Below are positions 16,488 to 24,995 of a stretch of DNA of 39,926 nt, one piece after another (position 1 is the stretch's first letter; each line of letters opens with the position of its first letter). The notes under the pieces are model-generated. The model did no database searches and was not told the DNA's origin. It worked only from the letters and a program-made list of their open reading frames with translations. The DNA lies in assembly GCA_964628455.1 (NCBI GenBank), contig CAZVPD010000014.1:1-39926 (forward strand), read 5' to 3'. This DNA is from JAQVWU01 sp964628455 (GTDB taxonomy: Bacteria; Bacillota; Clostridia; Oscillospirales; CAG-272). The position numbers and the translations under genes are program-made.

Positions 16488-17336
16488 ATGCTTAAAGAAG
16501 AAATCAATATACGTGATCCGTTTGTCCTCCCGGACAAGGGACAATATTATATGTATGGAACCCGTTCGGCATCATCGGTTTCAAGGGGATTCGATGTGTA
16601 TATCGCCGATTCGCCGGATGGTGAATGGCAGGGCCCCTTCGAAGTGTTTGCGTCGGCTCCGCATGGACTGCACCGCGGTGCCAACTGGGCGCCCGAGGTA
16701 TATCTTTATAGAGGGTCCTATTATATGTTCGCCACATTCCAGCAGGAAAACGGACTGCGCGGAACATATATATTGCGCGCAGATAAACCGGACGGCACTT
16801 TTTCTCTTTACAGCGACGGTCCTGTCACACCGCGGGACTGGCACAGTCTCGACGGAACCCTGTATATATCACCCGAAGGCAAACCCTATATGGTTTTTTG
16901 CCACGAGTGGGTGCAGATTGATAAAGGCACGGTCTGTGCAGTCGCCCTTTCCGATGATCTGAGGATTCCCGAAGGAGAACCTTTTATCGTGATCGAAGCG
17001 AAAGACGCTCCATGGGTAAATCCTTCGGACGAAAAATTGGTTACGGACGGACCGTTTCTGCACAGAAAAACCGACGGAACGCTGGTCATGATCTGGTCGA
17101 GTTTTTCCGGCGGATATATAACGGCTGCGGCGGTCTCCGATAACGGTGATATTACCGGAAAATTTACGCATCTGCCGGGCTTGTTGTTTGACCGTGACGG
17201 CGGACACGGTATGATTTTTACGGACTTTGAAGGAAACCTTCTGCTTTCGCTGCACGCGCCGAATACGTATAAAAACGAACGGCCCGTATTTATAAAAATA
17301 AAAGAAGATGACGGGAAAGGTTTTACCAAATTATGA
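16488..17336 (+). CDS. GH43-like five-bladed beta-propeller glycosidase
   Basis: The 282-residue protein is a single five-bladed propeller domain of the GH43 (clan GH-F) type. D10 in INIRDPFV is the expected catalytic base, WAPEV follows at 67-71, D122 in HSLDGTLY is the expected pKa-modulating Asp, and the acid position falls in LVTDGPFLHR, where Asp187 is seen instead of a clear Glu. Family members cut arabinose or xylose linkages in plant glycans; this subgroup is poorly characterised, so the substrate is open. No signal peptide is visible, so it is probably cytoplasmic. I chose the ATG at 16488 because the longer reading begins inside the -35 element. The Shine-Dalgarno site is weak. The end overlaps the next gene (ATGA). 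Confidence 0.8.
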   Translation: MLKEEINIRDPFVLPDKGQYYMYGTRSASSVSRGFDVYIADSPDGEWQGPFEVFASAPHGLHRGANWAPEVYLYRGSYYMFATFQQENGLRGTYILRADKPDGTFSLYSDGPVTPRDWHSLDGTLYISPEGKPYMVFCHEWVQIDKGTVCAVALSDDLRIPEGEPFIVIEAKDAPWVNPSDEKLVTDGPFLHRKTDGTLVMIWSSFSGGYITAAAVSDNGDITGKFTHLPGLLFDRDGGHGMIFTDFEGNLLLSLHAPNTYKNERPVFIKIKEDDGKGFTKL

Positions 17337-18049
17337 TGGTCACAATAATCGGGCGCGGTCATTCCGGTACGCGCGCCATTTCGCACACTCTCTCCGCAAG
17401 CGGCGTTTATATGGGTGAACCGCTCAATAAATCGGGAGATCTGATCCCCCCTCAGGATATGTATGAAGCATGCCGGGTTTTCGGCAGGTATGTCGAATAC
17501 AAAGGCAATATGGAGTGGGACTTTTCACGAGTTTTGAATATGGATCCGGTTCCGGAATTCAAAAAACTGATCGGGAATTTCCTGCATACCGTCTTGGAGA
17601 GCAAAGCGGAAAACAAAGGATGGAAAATTCCCGAAACGACCCTCTGCTATCCCTGGATCATAAAAATGTTTCCGGATATCAGGTATATACACTGGGTACG
17701 CGACCCCCGCGACTGTGTCCTTGCTCCTCATGTGACCGACGACCTGTCTGTCTTTAATATCGGTTATGACAAAACCGACGATGTGCGCCTTCGACGTGCT
17801 GTCAGCTGGAAATATCAGCGCGAACTGGTAAAAGCGACTCCCTCTCCCGAAAATGTCTGCAGCGTCCGATTTGAGGATATGATTTTCAGGCAGGACGAAG
17901 TACTGGACAGACTGAGCGGATACCTGGGCATCAAACTCGCGAAAATCGAGATGCGTCCCGACTCCGTCGGAAGATACAAGACGGATGAGGGCAGCTATAT
18001 GTTTGACTTTTTTAAGACCGACATGAAGGAATGCGGATACGAGTATTGA
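17333..18049 (+). CDS. Sulfotransferase-like P-loop protein
   Basis: The 238-residue protein has the signature of PAPS-dependent sulfotransferases: an N-terminal phosphosulfate-binding loop GRGHSGTR at residues 7-14 directly after the first strand, and a 3'-phosphate-binding segment HWVRDPRDCVL at about 120-130. Known members move sulfate from 3'-phosphoadenosine-5'-phosphosulfate to carbohydrate or protein hydroxyls. It overlaps the GH43 gene by four bases, so the two are translationally coupled. A sulfate donor to a sugar next to a glycosidase is unexpected, because gut glycan loci normally carry sulfatases. The alternative is a related P-loop kinase-like enzyme. ATG at 17333 or 17336; which one is used is not clear. 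Confidence 0.7.
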   Translation: MMVTIIGRGHSGTRAISHTLSASGVYMGEPLNKSGDLIPPQDMYEACRVFGRYVEYKGNMEWDFSRVLNMDPVPEFKKLIGNFLHTVLESKAENKGWKIPETTLCYPWIIKMFPDIRYIHWVRDPRDCVLAPHVTDDLSVFNIGYDKTDDVRLRRAVSWKYQRELVKATPSPENVCSVRFEDMIFRQDEVLDRLSGYLGIKLAKIEMRPDSVGRYKTDEGSYMFDFFKTDMKECGYEY

Positions 18050-18134
18050 TTTTTAAAACATAGACGCAGAATCGGGAGAAAGCGGAGTTTTGTATCCGAT
18101 AGGATATAATAAAAGAACTTTGCAAAGTGAAGGA

Positions 18135-18725
18135 ATGCCTAAAATCAAATGGAAGGGTTCGACCCTTCTCGCGCCGGTTCCGCCTGTGCTTGTGACTTGC
18201 GGAAATGCCGAAAAAAGAAATGTGATGACGGTTGCCTGGACCGGTATTTTAAACTCTCAGCCTCCGAAAACGTATATATCCGTCCGTCCCGAAAGGTATT
18301 CGCACGCGCTGATTTCCGAAACCCGCGAATTTATCATCAATCTTACAACAGCCGCGCTGATCAGGACCGCGGATTTTGTCGGGATCCGTTCCGGAAAGGA
18401 TATCGATAAATTTAAAGTATGCAACATCGCAGCCGAACCGGCTACCGAAGTTTCCTGCCCGATGATCACCGAGAGCCCCCTGTCCATCGAATGCAGGGTG
18501 ACGGAAATCATCAGACTGGGTTCTCACGATATGTTTATCGCGGACATCGTGGCAGTCAACGTAAACGAAGAACTGGTGGACCGCGAAGGGAAGCTGCATC
18601 TTGAAGGCTGTTCACTTGCCGCGTATGCTCACGGTGATTATTTTGCCCTGGGCAAAAAAATCGGAACCTTCGGCTTTTCCGTCAAGAAGAAAAAGAAGCG
18701 TGAAGACAAACGGCCGCCTAAATAG
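18135..18725 (+). CDS. Flavin-reductase-like FMN-binding split-barrel protein
   Basis: The 196-residue protein matches the flavoredoxin / flavin reductase-like domain family: the start PKIKWKGSTLLAPVPPVLVTCG, then NVMTVAWTGI and PPKTYISVRPERYSH for the FMN-binding loops. It probably carries FMN and reduces a flavin, iron or quinone-type acceptor; the partner is unknown. The last 15 residues are very lysine-rich. The ATG at 18135 fits the conserved family start, although the GAAGGA site abuts it closely; a TATAAT at 18105-18110 suggests a separate promoter. It follows the sulfotransferase gene and precedes the ThuA gene in the same direction. Confidence 0.82.
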   Translation: MPKIKWKGSTLLAPVPPVLVTCGNAEKRNVMTVAWTGILNSQPPKTYISVRPERYSHALISETREFIINLTTAALIRTADFVGIRSGKDIDKFKVCNIAAEPATEVSCPMITESPLSIECRVTEIIRLGSHDMFIADIVAVNVNEELVDREGKLHLEGCSLAAYAHGDYFALGKKIGTFGFSVKKKKKREDKRPPK

Positions 18726-18773
18726 GAATCGAAAATTTTTTATATAAATCTTAACGAATAGGGTGAGAATGAA

Positions 18774-19493
18774 ATGAAAAAAGCATTGATATTCTGGGGC
18801 GGATGGGACGGACATGAGCCGTCTCTCGTTTCCGCGCGCTTTAAGAGGATCCTCGAATCCGAAGGATTCGGCGTCGAATGTTATGACCATATGGATTGTC
18901 TTGCGGATGTCGAAAAGCTGAAAACTCTCGATCTGATTATCCCCGTCTGGACCGGCGGAAATCCTCCCGGACAGCTGACGCGCAATGTAGCCGAAGCTGT
19001 AGGAACCGGAGTCGGCTTGGCCGGATGTCACGGGGGCATGTGCGACGCGTTCAGAAACGATACCGAATGGCAGTTTATGACAGGCGGGCAGTGGGTCAGC
19101 CATCCCGGCGGGGAAGTCGGTTACACCGTGAATATCCGGCCTAATTCCAGCCCGATCACCGAAGGGATCGAAGATTTTCCCGTTCGTTCGGAACAGTATT
19201 ACCTGCATATCGATCCTGCCGTCGAGGTGCTGGCGACAACCCGCTTCCCTGTGGCCGTATATTATCACATTTCCAACAAACCGATTGATATGCCTGTTGT
19301 GTGGACGAAATACTGGGGCAACGGACGCGTATTCTATAATTCTCTCGGTCACAACGACAGCGTTTTCGACAAATCACCTGCTTCCGAAGTCATGATGCGG
19401 CGCGGAATGCTCTGGGCGGCAGCAGGCAAACAGTATGTGACCGACAACGGGATAACCTCCGATCGTTTTTTCAATACAGCCAAAATGTATTGA
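18774..19493 (+). CDS. ThuA-like protein (trehalose-utilisation family, class I glutamine-amidotransferase-like fold)
   Basis: The 239-residue protein has the ThuA fold: ALIFWGGWDGHEP at the start, LIIPVWTGGNPP, then GLAGCHGGMCD in the nucleophile-elbow region of the related amidotransferases, and ITEGIEDFPVRSEQYYLHI near the C-terminal side. In rhizobia ThuA works with the Gfo/Idh/MocA dehydrogenase ThuB on 3-keto sugars. Here the next two genes encode just such a dehydrogenase and a TIM-barrel isomerase, so a role in keto-sugar or keto-glycoside breakdown is likely by analogy. The ATG at 18774 has a GGGTGAGA-type ribosome site. The protein is cytoplasmic by sequence. Confidence 0.85.
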   Translation: MKKALIFWGGWDGHEPSLVSARFKRILESEGFGVECYDHMDCLADVEKLKTLDLIIPVWTGGNPPGQLTRNVAEAVGTGVGLAGCHGGMCDAFRNDTEWQFMTGGQWVSHPGGEVGYTVNIRPNSSPITEGIEDFPVRSEQYYLHIDPAVEVLATTRFPVAVYYHISNKPIDMPVVWTKYWGNGRVFYNSLGHNDSVFDKSPASEVMMRRGMLWAAAGKQYVTDNGITSDRFFNTAKMY

Positions 19494-19526
19494 TTTATCA
19501 TTATTTGAATGAATAGGGAGTTTAAC

Positions 19527-20633
19527 ATGAGTGACAGAAAAATTAAGGTCGGCGTTGTCGGCTGCGGCAATATTTCGGGCATCTATTTTCATAACCTGAC
19601 CCGTGTGTTTAAAAATCTCGAGGTTGTGGCCTGCATGGACCTGATCCGCGAACGCAGCGAGAGCAGGGCGAAAGAATTCGGTATTCCGAGGGTATGCGAC
19701 CCCGACGAGTTCTACCGTCAGGAGGACATCGAACTTGTCGTCAATATTACGACCCCGAAATCCCATAATGAAGTCGACATGCTTGCTCTGCGGGCAGGCA
19801 AGCATATTTATTCGGAAAAGCCTTTCGGCGTAACGAAAGCTGCCGCCAAACCGGTGATTGAACTCGCGAAAGAGAAGAACCTGCTTGTTGCCTGTGCTCC
19901 GGAAACTTTCCTCGGCGGCGGTATTCAGACCTGCCGCAAACTGATCGACGACGGCCTGATCGGTTATCCTGTCGCAGCCACGGCGTTTATGATGTGTCAC
20001 GGCCATGAAAGCTGGCATCCGGATCCCGAATTTTATTATGAAGCAGGCGGCGGTCCTATGTTCGATATGGGACCTTATTATCTTACGGCGCTTGTATCGA
20101 TGATGGGACCCGTAAAAAAAGTCGCGGGAGCAACGAATATAACTTTCCCGACGCGTACGATTACGAGCGCGAAAAAGAACGGCAAAATTATTGAAGTGGA
20201 AGTACCGACCTATGTCACAGGTTCGCTGACCTTTGCTTCCGGTGCCATCGGCACGATCATCACCACATTCGATGTGTGGAACTCTCAGCTTCCGCGCATT
20301 GAAATATACGGATCGGAAGGTACGCTTATGGTACCCGATCCGAACACCTTCGGCGGACCGATTTTCTACAGCAAACCCGGCATGAACTGGACGGAAGTCC
20401 CGCTTGAATTCGGCTACAGCGATAACAACCGCGGTATCGGCGTATCGGATATGTGCCGCGTGCTTCTTGAAGGCGGTGTTCAGCGCGCGCACGGCGATAT
20501 GGCTTATCATGTGCTGGATATCATGCAGTCGATTCACGATTCCAATAACAGCGAAAAAATACTGACGCTCGAATCCACCTGCAGCCGTCCCGCTCCGATG
20601 CCTCAGGGAATAAAGGACGGTTACTGGCACTGA
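19527..20633 (+). CDS. Gfo/Idh/MocA-family oxidoreductase (ThuB-like position)
   Basis: The 368-residue protein has an N-terminal Rossmann fold with GVVGCGNISG at about residues 9-18, the EKP motif at 97-99 (YSEKPFGVT), and the C-terminal substrate domain with GGGPMFDMGPYYLTAL around residue 180, where many relatives have a catalytic histidine. It should oxidise a hydroxyl of a sugar or glycoside with NAD(P). AGGGAG (19515-19520) is 6 bases before the ATG at 19527, which decides the start. It is sandwiched between the ThuA-like gene and an isomerase gene whose start overlaps its stop by one base (TGATG), so the three are surely one operon. Confidence 0.88.
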   Translation: MSDRKIKVGVVGCGNISGIYFHNLTRVFKNLEVVACMDLIRERSESRAKEFGIPRVCDPDEFYRQEDIELVVNITTPKSHNEVDMLALRAGKHIYSEKPFGVTKAAAKPVIELAKEKNLLVACAPETFLGGGIQTCRKLIDDGLIGYPVAATAFMMCHGHESWHPDPEFYYEAGGGPMFDMGPYYLTALVSMMGPVKKVAGATNITFPTRTITSAKKNGKIIEVEVPTYVTGSLTFASGAIGTIITTFDVWNSQLPRIEIYGSEGTLMVPDPNTFGGPIFYSKPGMNWTEVPLEFGYSDNNRGIGVSDMCRVLLEGGVQRAHGDMAYHVLDIMQSIHDSNNSEKILTLESTCSRPAPMPQGIKDGYWH

Positions 20634-21436
20634 TGAAATTTACAGACCGTAAAACCGGCGCTTCCGCCTGCTTTTGGGGAAAGCTTGACAGGACCCTGAT
20701 GAACCGCTATGTGCAGGGAGGGATCGAAAGCATCGAGCTGTCCTTTTCGTATGGATATTATTACGGCGAACTGGATTTTATCGGACACGCTTCCGCACTG
20801 AAAAGCGATGCGGCCGATTGCGGACTTGAACTTTGGTCCATCCATCTGCCGTTTTCGGGAGACCTCGATATCTCTCATTTCGATGACGCGAAACGCGCTT
20901 TTGCCATGAAAGCCAACCTCGAGCTGATCGCGGCTGCCTCGAAGGCCGGTATCGGAGTTGCGGTTGTGCATCCGTCGTCCGAACCGATTCCCGAATCGGA
21001 CCGTGAAAAAAGACTCGCATTGAGTTTGGCGAATCTGCGGATTCTGACGGAAGCCGCCGGAATAGCGGGTATGCGGCTGGCGGTGGAAAACCTTCCGCGT
21101 ACATGCCTGTGCAACCACAGCAGGGAACTTGCTTATCTGCTGGCAGCAATCCCCGGTCTCGGCGTTGCGTTTGATACGAACCATCTTCTGATACAGGATA
21201 ACGTAGAATTCATCAGAGCGGTCGGCAGCCGGATCATCACGCTGCATGTTTCCGATTATGATTTTATCGACGAAAGGCATTGGCTTCCTTTTGAAGGCAA
21301 AAACGACTGGAAGACGATCATAACCGCACTCGACGAAGCCGGATACGACGGACCCTGGATGTATGAAGTCGGTTCAAAAGGAATATATGAACCGGGTCAC
21401 CTGAAAGAGAATTATATGAAGTTGTCCCGGTTATAA
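20633..21436 (+). CDS. TIM-barrel sugar isomerase/epimerase (xylose-isomerase-like)
   Basis: The 267-residue protein has the metal-site layout of the xylose-isomerase-like barrel: E152 (LAVENLP), D181 and H184 (AFDTNHLL), H205 and D208 (LHVSDYD), H216 and E245 (MYEVGS). Enzymes of this fold epimerise or isomerise keto sugars, and some assist the elimination of aglycones from 3-keto-glycosides. It begins at the TGATG overlap with the oxidoreductase and ends at a strong terminator, so it closes the operon. Compared with the isomerase at 7964 it has extra histidines near the metal site and is not a close copy. Confidence 0.85.
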   Translation: MKFTDRKTGASACFWGKLDRTLMNRYVQGGIESIELSFSYGYYYGELDFIGHASALKSDAADCGLELWSIHLPFSGDLDISHFDDAKRAFAMKANLELIAAASKAGIGVAVVHPSSEPIPESDREKRLALSLANLRILTEAAGIAGMRLAVENLPRTCLCNHSRELAYLLAAIPGLGVAFDTNHLLIQDNVEFIRAVGSRIITLHVSDYDFIDERHWLPFEGKNDWKTIITALDEAGYDGPWMYEVGSKGIYEPGHLKENYMKLSRL

Positions 21437-21442
21437 AAAAAC

Positions 21443-21496
21443 GGCTGCAGTATACGACAGGATCGTTGACCTGCAGCCCGAATTTTATGCTTTTTT
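21443..21496 (+). terminator. Terminator after the ThuA/oxidoreductase/isomerase operon
   Basis: GGCTGCAG (21443-21450) pairs with CTGCAGCC (21471-21478), with an inner ACGA/TCGT pairing in the loop, then AATTTTATGC and TTTTTT (21491-21496). Confidence 0.75.
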
Positions 21497-21528
21497 ACGG
21501 ACATGATTTTATATGAGGAAGGTTTTTT

Positions 21529-22953
21529 ATGGACGGCGATAATGATAAAATCAGCCTGCCGGGTAATGCCGGAACGGATGAAGGCGAAGAACCGGACAGG
21601 CTGTTTGACGGGGACAAACTCGTGTTTGACTGGGGTAAATGTGCTTTTGCCGTATTGCTGATCGTTTGCCTGCAGCCTCTGCTGACCGCCGCGGCACAGA
21701 TCATCCATCCGTCCGCGGGAGCTGTGACAGGCACACTGTTATTTTACCTGCCGGGCGCGGCGGCATGCGTCCTTTGCCTGCTTTATCTGCTTGATCGGAT
21801 CAACTATGAAAAAGGGCGGTTTTTTCTCCGCATATGGAAAGATCAGCGATGGAATGTGCTTTTTTCGGCCGTGCTGATACTTGGCGGAATATCCGTGCTT
21901 CTGTCGGACGATACCGGCAGGGCATTCATGGGATCGCTTTATCGCATGGACGGCTATCTGTCGTATATTCTCTATGCGGGATTTTACGGCTGCGCAATGC
22001 TGCTTTGCGATAAGAACAAAATATTAAGGCTGCTGAAGATTTTTGCTGCGTGTTCGGTCCTCCTCGGGATCACCTCGCTGGCCGCCCTGATCCCGTTTGT
22101 CAGCGCGTCGCCGAACATATACCTGATCAGTCTCCGGTATATGCGCGGAACATCGATTTTTCAGAATCCGTATCATTACGGCTATTATCTGGTGATGGCC
22201 GCTGTCGTTTCGGCAGGTTTGTTCCTGTATGAGAAAAAATTTTTTAAGTCGGCCGGCTGGCTTTTTGCCTTTCTGTTCAATATATGGGTGCTGACGGACA
22301 ACGGGTCTCTGGCCGCGTGTCTCGCCGTATTTTTATGCCTGGTGCTGCTCGCTCTTCGGAGAAAATCCGGCATAAAATCCCTGGTACCCGTCGCTTCGTT
22401 TTTGCTTGCCGTTGTCGTTCTCCTGCTTTTCGATCCTTTGGAAAATCGCCTGACGCTTCCCGGCGTCGATTATTCGAAATCCGAACATACGGCACATGAT
22501 TCATCGGCTCAGGGTCATGAACTCCTGTCCTTGTGGCAGGAGACGGTCGGTCTTATATTGCAGAAACCCCTTTTCGGATACGGTCCGGAGGGGCTGAGCG
22601 GACGTTATGCCGGAACAGTTCAGGCCGAAGAGTGCGAGGGACACACGCATGAGACCTATCCGGACCGTCCGCAGAACGAATATCTTCAGCACGCTGGCTT
22701 TATGGGCATACCGGCTTTGCTGCTGTATCTGGCTGGACTGATCATGCTGGCTGCGCGGAGGCTGCATACGGGGAAGAATGCGCCCTATGTGTTCTTAACA
22801 GCCGGTATCGCCGCGGTGGGATATCTTCTTTCCGCTGTTTTCGGAAACACGATGTATTATACAACTCCCTTCTTTTTTATGCTGCTCGGGTTCGCCGCGA
22901 ATAAAGGAGCGGAATCCTCCTGCGAACAGACAGAAAACAGGGGCGCCGTCTGA
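21529..22953 (+). CDS. O-antigen-ligase-like (Wzy/WaaL family) polytopic membrane protein
   Basis: The 474-residue protein has an acidic cytoplasmic N terminus of about 35 residues and roughly 10 to 12 hydrophobic segments. Between them lies a large outside loop (about 305-390) with the family-type sequence PLFGYGPEG and DRPQNEYLQHAG. O-antigen ligases and polymerases transfer lipid-linked glycans onto an acceptor; in Gram-positives such proteins act in exopolysaccharide or wall glycan assembly, or glycosylate pilins and other proteins. AGGAAGG lies upstream of the ATG at 21529. No polysaccharide genes surround it, so its role cannot be read from context. It converges on the next gene. Confidence 0.75.
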   Translation: MDGDNDKISLPGNAGTDEGEEPDRLFDGDKLVFDWGKCAFAVLLIVCLQPLLTAAAQIIHPSAGAVTGTLLFYLPGAAACVLCLLYLLDRINYEKGRFFLRIWKDQRWNVLFSAVLILGGISVLLSDDTGRAFMGSLYRMDGYLSYILYAGFYGCAMLLCDKNKILRLLKIFAACSVLLGITSLAALIPFVSASPNIYLISLRYMRGTSIFQNPYHYGYYLVMAAVVSAGLFLYEKKFFKSAGWLFAFLFNIWVLTDNGSLAACLAVFLCLVLLALRRKSGIKSLVPVASFLLAVVVLLLFDPLENRLTLPGVDYSKSEHTAHDSSAQGHELLSLWQETVGLILQKPLFGYGPEGLSGRYAGTVQAEECEGHTHETYPDRPQNEYLQHAGFMGIPALLLYLAGLIMLAARRLHTGKNAPYVFLTAGIAAVGYLLSAVFGNTMYYTTPFFFMLLGFAANKGAESSCEQTENRGAV

Positions 22954-22976
22954 CGCCCCTGCACAATGATCATTGT
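22938..22976. terminator. Stem-loop and palindrome between convergent genes
   Basis: CAGGGGCG (22938-22945) and CGCCCCTG (22954-22961) form an 8-bp stem overlapping the stop codon of the ligase-like gene, and ACAATGATCATTGT (22963-22976) is a perfect 14-bp palindrome directly behind. There is no long T run. They probably end transcription from one or both sides. Confidence 0.45.
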
Positions 22977-22983
22977 CTTTCCG

Positions 22984-23646
22984 TTATCCTTTGGCCCATT
23001 TTACCGCGTTTTTCAGGATCGTCTGAATGACCGGCGTGTGATAGATCGGGAATGTTTCGTGACCCGGCTGGAAATAGAACACCCGTCCGAGTCCGCGGTG
23101 ATAGGCGCATCCGGCGCGGAAAACGCGGCAGCCCTCGAAGGCTCCGATATAAACAAGTTCGTCGGGCTGCGGGATATCGTAATATTCGTTGTATCCTTCT
23201 TCGATCTCGATTTCGACCGGATTCGGGATCCCTTTCGCGATCGGGTGGTCGGGCAGCGTGCACCAGAGATTTTCTTTAAAGAACCCCGGAACGGAAAGGC
23301 TGCATGAAGTTCCCATGAGCAGTTTAAAGGGTTTTGAAAAATGAGCCGAGTGGAGCGGAATAAGCCCCATGCCGGCAAGAACGCGTTTCTGCACCCGTCT
23401 TGCTATCGCGTCGGGGACTTCGTCGTGGCCTATATGACCCCACCACAATAAAACGTCGGTTTTGGCAAGAACCTCTTCGGTCAAGCCGCATTCGGGGTCG
23501 TCAAGCGTTGCCGTTTTGGCTTCGATTTCGGGATCCGTATTCAGAAAATCGGCGATCGTGTTGTGCATGCCGTTCGGATATACGGCTTTTACCTCCGCGT
23601 CGGTTTTGTTCTGCTTGTTTTCGCACCATACAAGAACTCGTATCAT
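22984..23646 (-). CDS. ThuA-like protein, second copy
   Basis: The 220-residue protein has the trehalose-utilisation (ThuA) fold: VLVWCENKQNKTDAEV at the start, DVLLWWGHIGHDEV, GMGLIPLHSAHFSKPF at the elbow region, and GRVFYFQPGHETFP near the end. It is not a close copy of the ThuA-like protein at 18774: the HSAHFS elbow differs from CHGGM there. It lies just downstream of the alpha-L-fucosidase gene, 19 bases from its stop, and is probably co-transcribed, so the keto-sugar it handles may be fucose- or glycoside-derived (inference). The ATG at 23646 follows AGAGAGGTAAT. Confidence 0.85.
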   Translation of the reverse strand: MIRVLVWCENKQNKTDAEVKAVYPNGMHNTIADFLNTDPEIEAKTATLDDPECGLTEEVLAKTDVLLWWGHIGHDEVPDAIARRVQKRVLAGMGLIPLHSAHFSKPFKLLMGTSCSLSVPGFFKENLWCTLPDHPIAKGIPNPVEIEIEEGYNEYYDIPQPDELVYIGAFEGCRVFRAGCAYHRGLGRVFYFQPGHETFPIYHTPVIQTILKNAVKWAKG

Positions 23647-23665
23647 CGTATTACCTCTCTGTATT

Positions 23666-24952
23666 TTAATATATTTCGATTGAACGCAATTTGGGTTCGG
23701 CTTTTACTTCCGTGATCTTAAAAACAATGCTGTCCTTGATCGGGATGCCGTCAAGCGGAATAATGCGCTTGTGGCCGACCGCATGTCCGATGAAACTGTC
23801 GTTTACACTGTATCCGAGTATCCTTTCGCCGGACGGGATATCCTCCTGAAGGACAAGATACTTCGGCGCCTGTCCTTCGGGTATCCTGATGTTGTATTCA
23901 TAGAGGTTCATTTTGCCGCTGTATGCGGCGATCGGAACGCCGAACGCGGCTTTCACCAGCCTGCCGAAACCTTCGAAGGCTTTGGTGTCGGTTTCGGGAA
24001 AACATCCGCGGTCGTCGATGACCATGCCGATCAGAAGATTGGTGTTGCGTCCGACGGACACAAGATAACGGCTGAAAAGATATTCGGCTGAAAAGACATG
24101 CCGGTCTTCTCCTGCCCGCCAGAACCAGCCGCCCATGTAGGAACGGACGGCATTGCGGTTGGGTGTGTCCGATTCTGCGGGACGCCATGTGTCTCCCCAG
24201 GGATGTCCGCCCGTGTCCCGGACTTCGGAATTGCCGTCAAAAGATTCGAGACTGAAGTCTACTGTCGCAAAGCAGTCTTCGTGCGCTTCCGCGTTTTCGT
24301 TGCCTACCCAGCGGAGTCCGTTTTTGATGCCCTGCGGTCCCTGAAAGACTACTGCGTTTGGCTGCAGTTTCATCAGAAGCCCTTTAATATCGGGTCCTCC
24401 CGCTTCGACAGGCAGACACCCGCCGTCAAACCATATCTCGAAGACATCGCCGTAACGCGTCCAGAGTTCGGTAAGCTGTCGGATCACCGTTTCGTTATAC
24501 AGGCGCTGTTCGTCTGCGCTGCCCGAAAGGACGGTGCCGGGATTGTCGACATGGAGATAAGCGTTGCAGGAAGCGCTGTAGTAGAGTCCGGGTTTGATGC
24601 CGTATTTTTTGCAGGATTGAAAGAAATCGCCCACAAGGTCGCCTTTCCCGTTTTTCCACGGGGAATTCTTCACGCTGTAGGGATGGGCGTCGGTCGGCCA
24701 AAGGCAGAAACCGCTGCAGTGTTTGGCGACCAGCACCGCGTATTTTGCTCCTGCGGCACAGGCGCTTTCGATCCATCTGTCCGTGTCAAGGCCTGTGGGG
24801 TTAAAAAGCGAAGCGGACGGCTGGTAGTCGCGGCTGCCGCGGAAGTCGTAGGACGGCTCGAAAACCTGTATATCGTAATGGATCAGAACACCGACCTCGG
24901 CGTCCGCCCATTCGAGGTGTTCGCGGGACGGAAGCAGGATTGTATCAACCAT
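23666..24952 (-). CDS. GH29-family alpha-L-fucosidase
   Basis: The 428-residue enzyme shows the GH29 landmarks: LIHYDIQVF, VAKHCSGFCLWPTDAHPYSV around residues 75-94 (usually AKHHDGF), and FEIWFDGGC with the expected catalytic nucleophile D176. LLIGMVIDDRGCF follows the barrel. It removes alpha-linked fucose from glycans. There is no signal peptide, so it acts in the cytoplasm on imported sugars. The AKHCSG variant in place of AKHHDG in the active-site strand may alter specificity. The ATG at 24952 has GGAGGA 7 bases upstream; a longer reading to 25033 runs through the promoter. The promoter and flanking inverted repeat are at 24996-25048. Confidence 0.9.
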   Translation of the reverse strand: MVDTILLPSREHLEWADAEVGVLIHYDIQVFEPSYDFRGSRDYQPSASLFNPTGLDTDRWIESACAAGAKYAVLVAKHCSGFCLWPTDAHPYSVKNSPWKNGKGDLVGDFFQSCKKYGIKPGLYYSASCNAYLHVDNPGTVLSGSADEQRLYNETVIRQLTELWTRYGDVFEIWFDGGCLPVEAGGPDIKGLLMKLQPNAVVFQGPQGIKNGLRWVGNENAEAHEDCFATVDFSLESFDGNSEVRDTGGHPWGDTWRPAESDTPNRNAVRSYMGGWFWRAGEDRHVFSAEYLFSRYLVSVGRNTNLLIGMVIDDRGCFPETDTKAFEGFGRLVKAAFGVPIAAYSGKMNLYEYNIRIPEGQAPKYLVLQEDIPSGERILGYSVNDSFIGHAVGHKRIIPLDGIPIKDSIVFKITEVKAEPKLRSIEIY

Positions 24953-24995
24953 GGTTTTTCCTCCGGTATGTTTTGGGAATAAAAACGGCGCAGAA

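Noticed and set aside
19374..20630. 418-codon open frame opposite the Gfo/Idh/MocA gene
   Set aside because: The plus-strand gene is clearly real by motif, start site and operon position; long antisense frames are common in GC-balanced codon usage.
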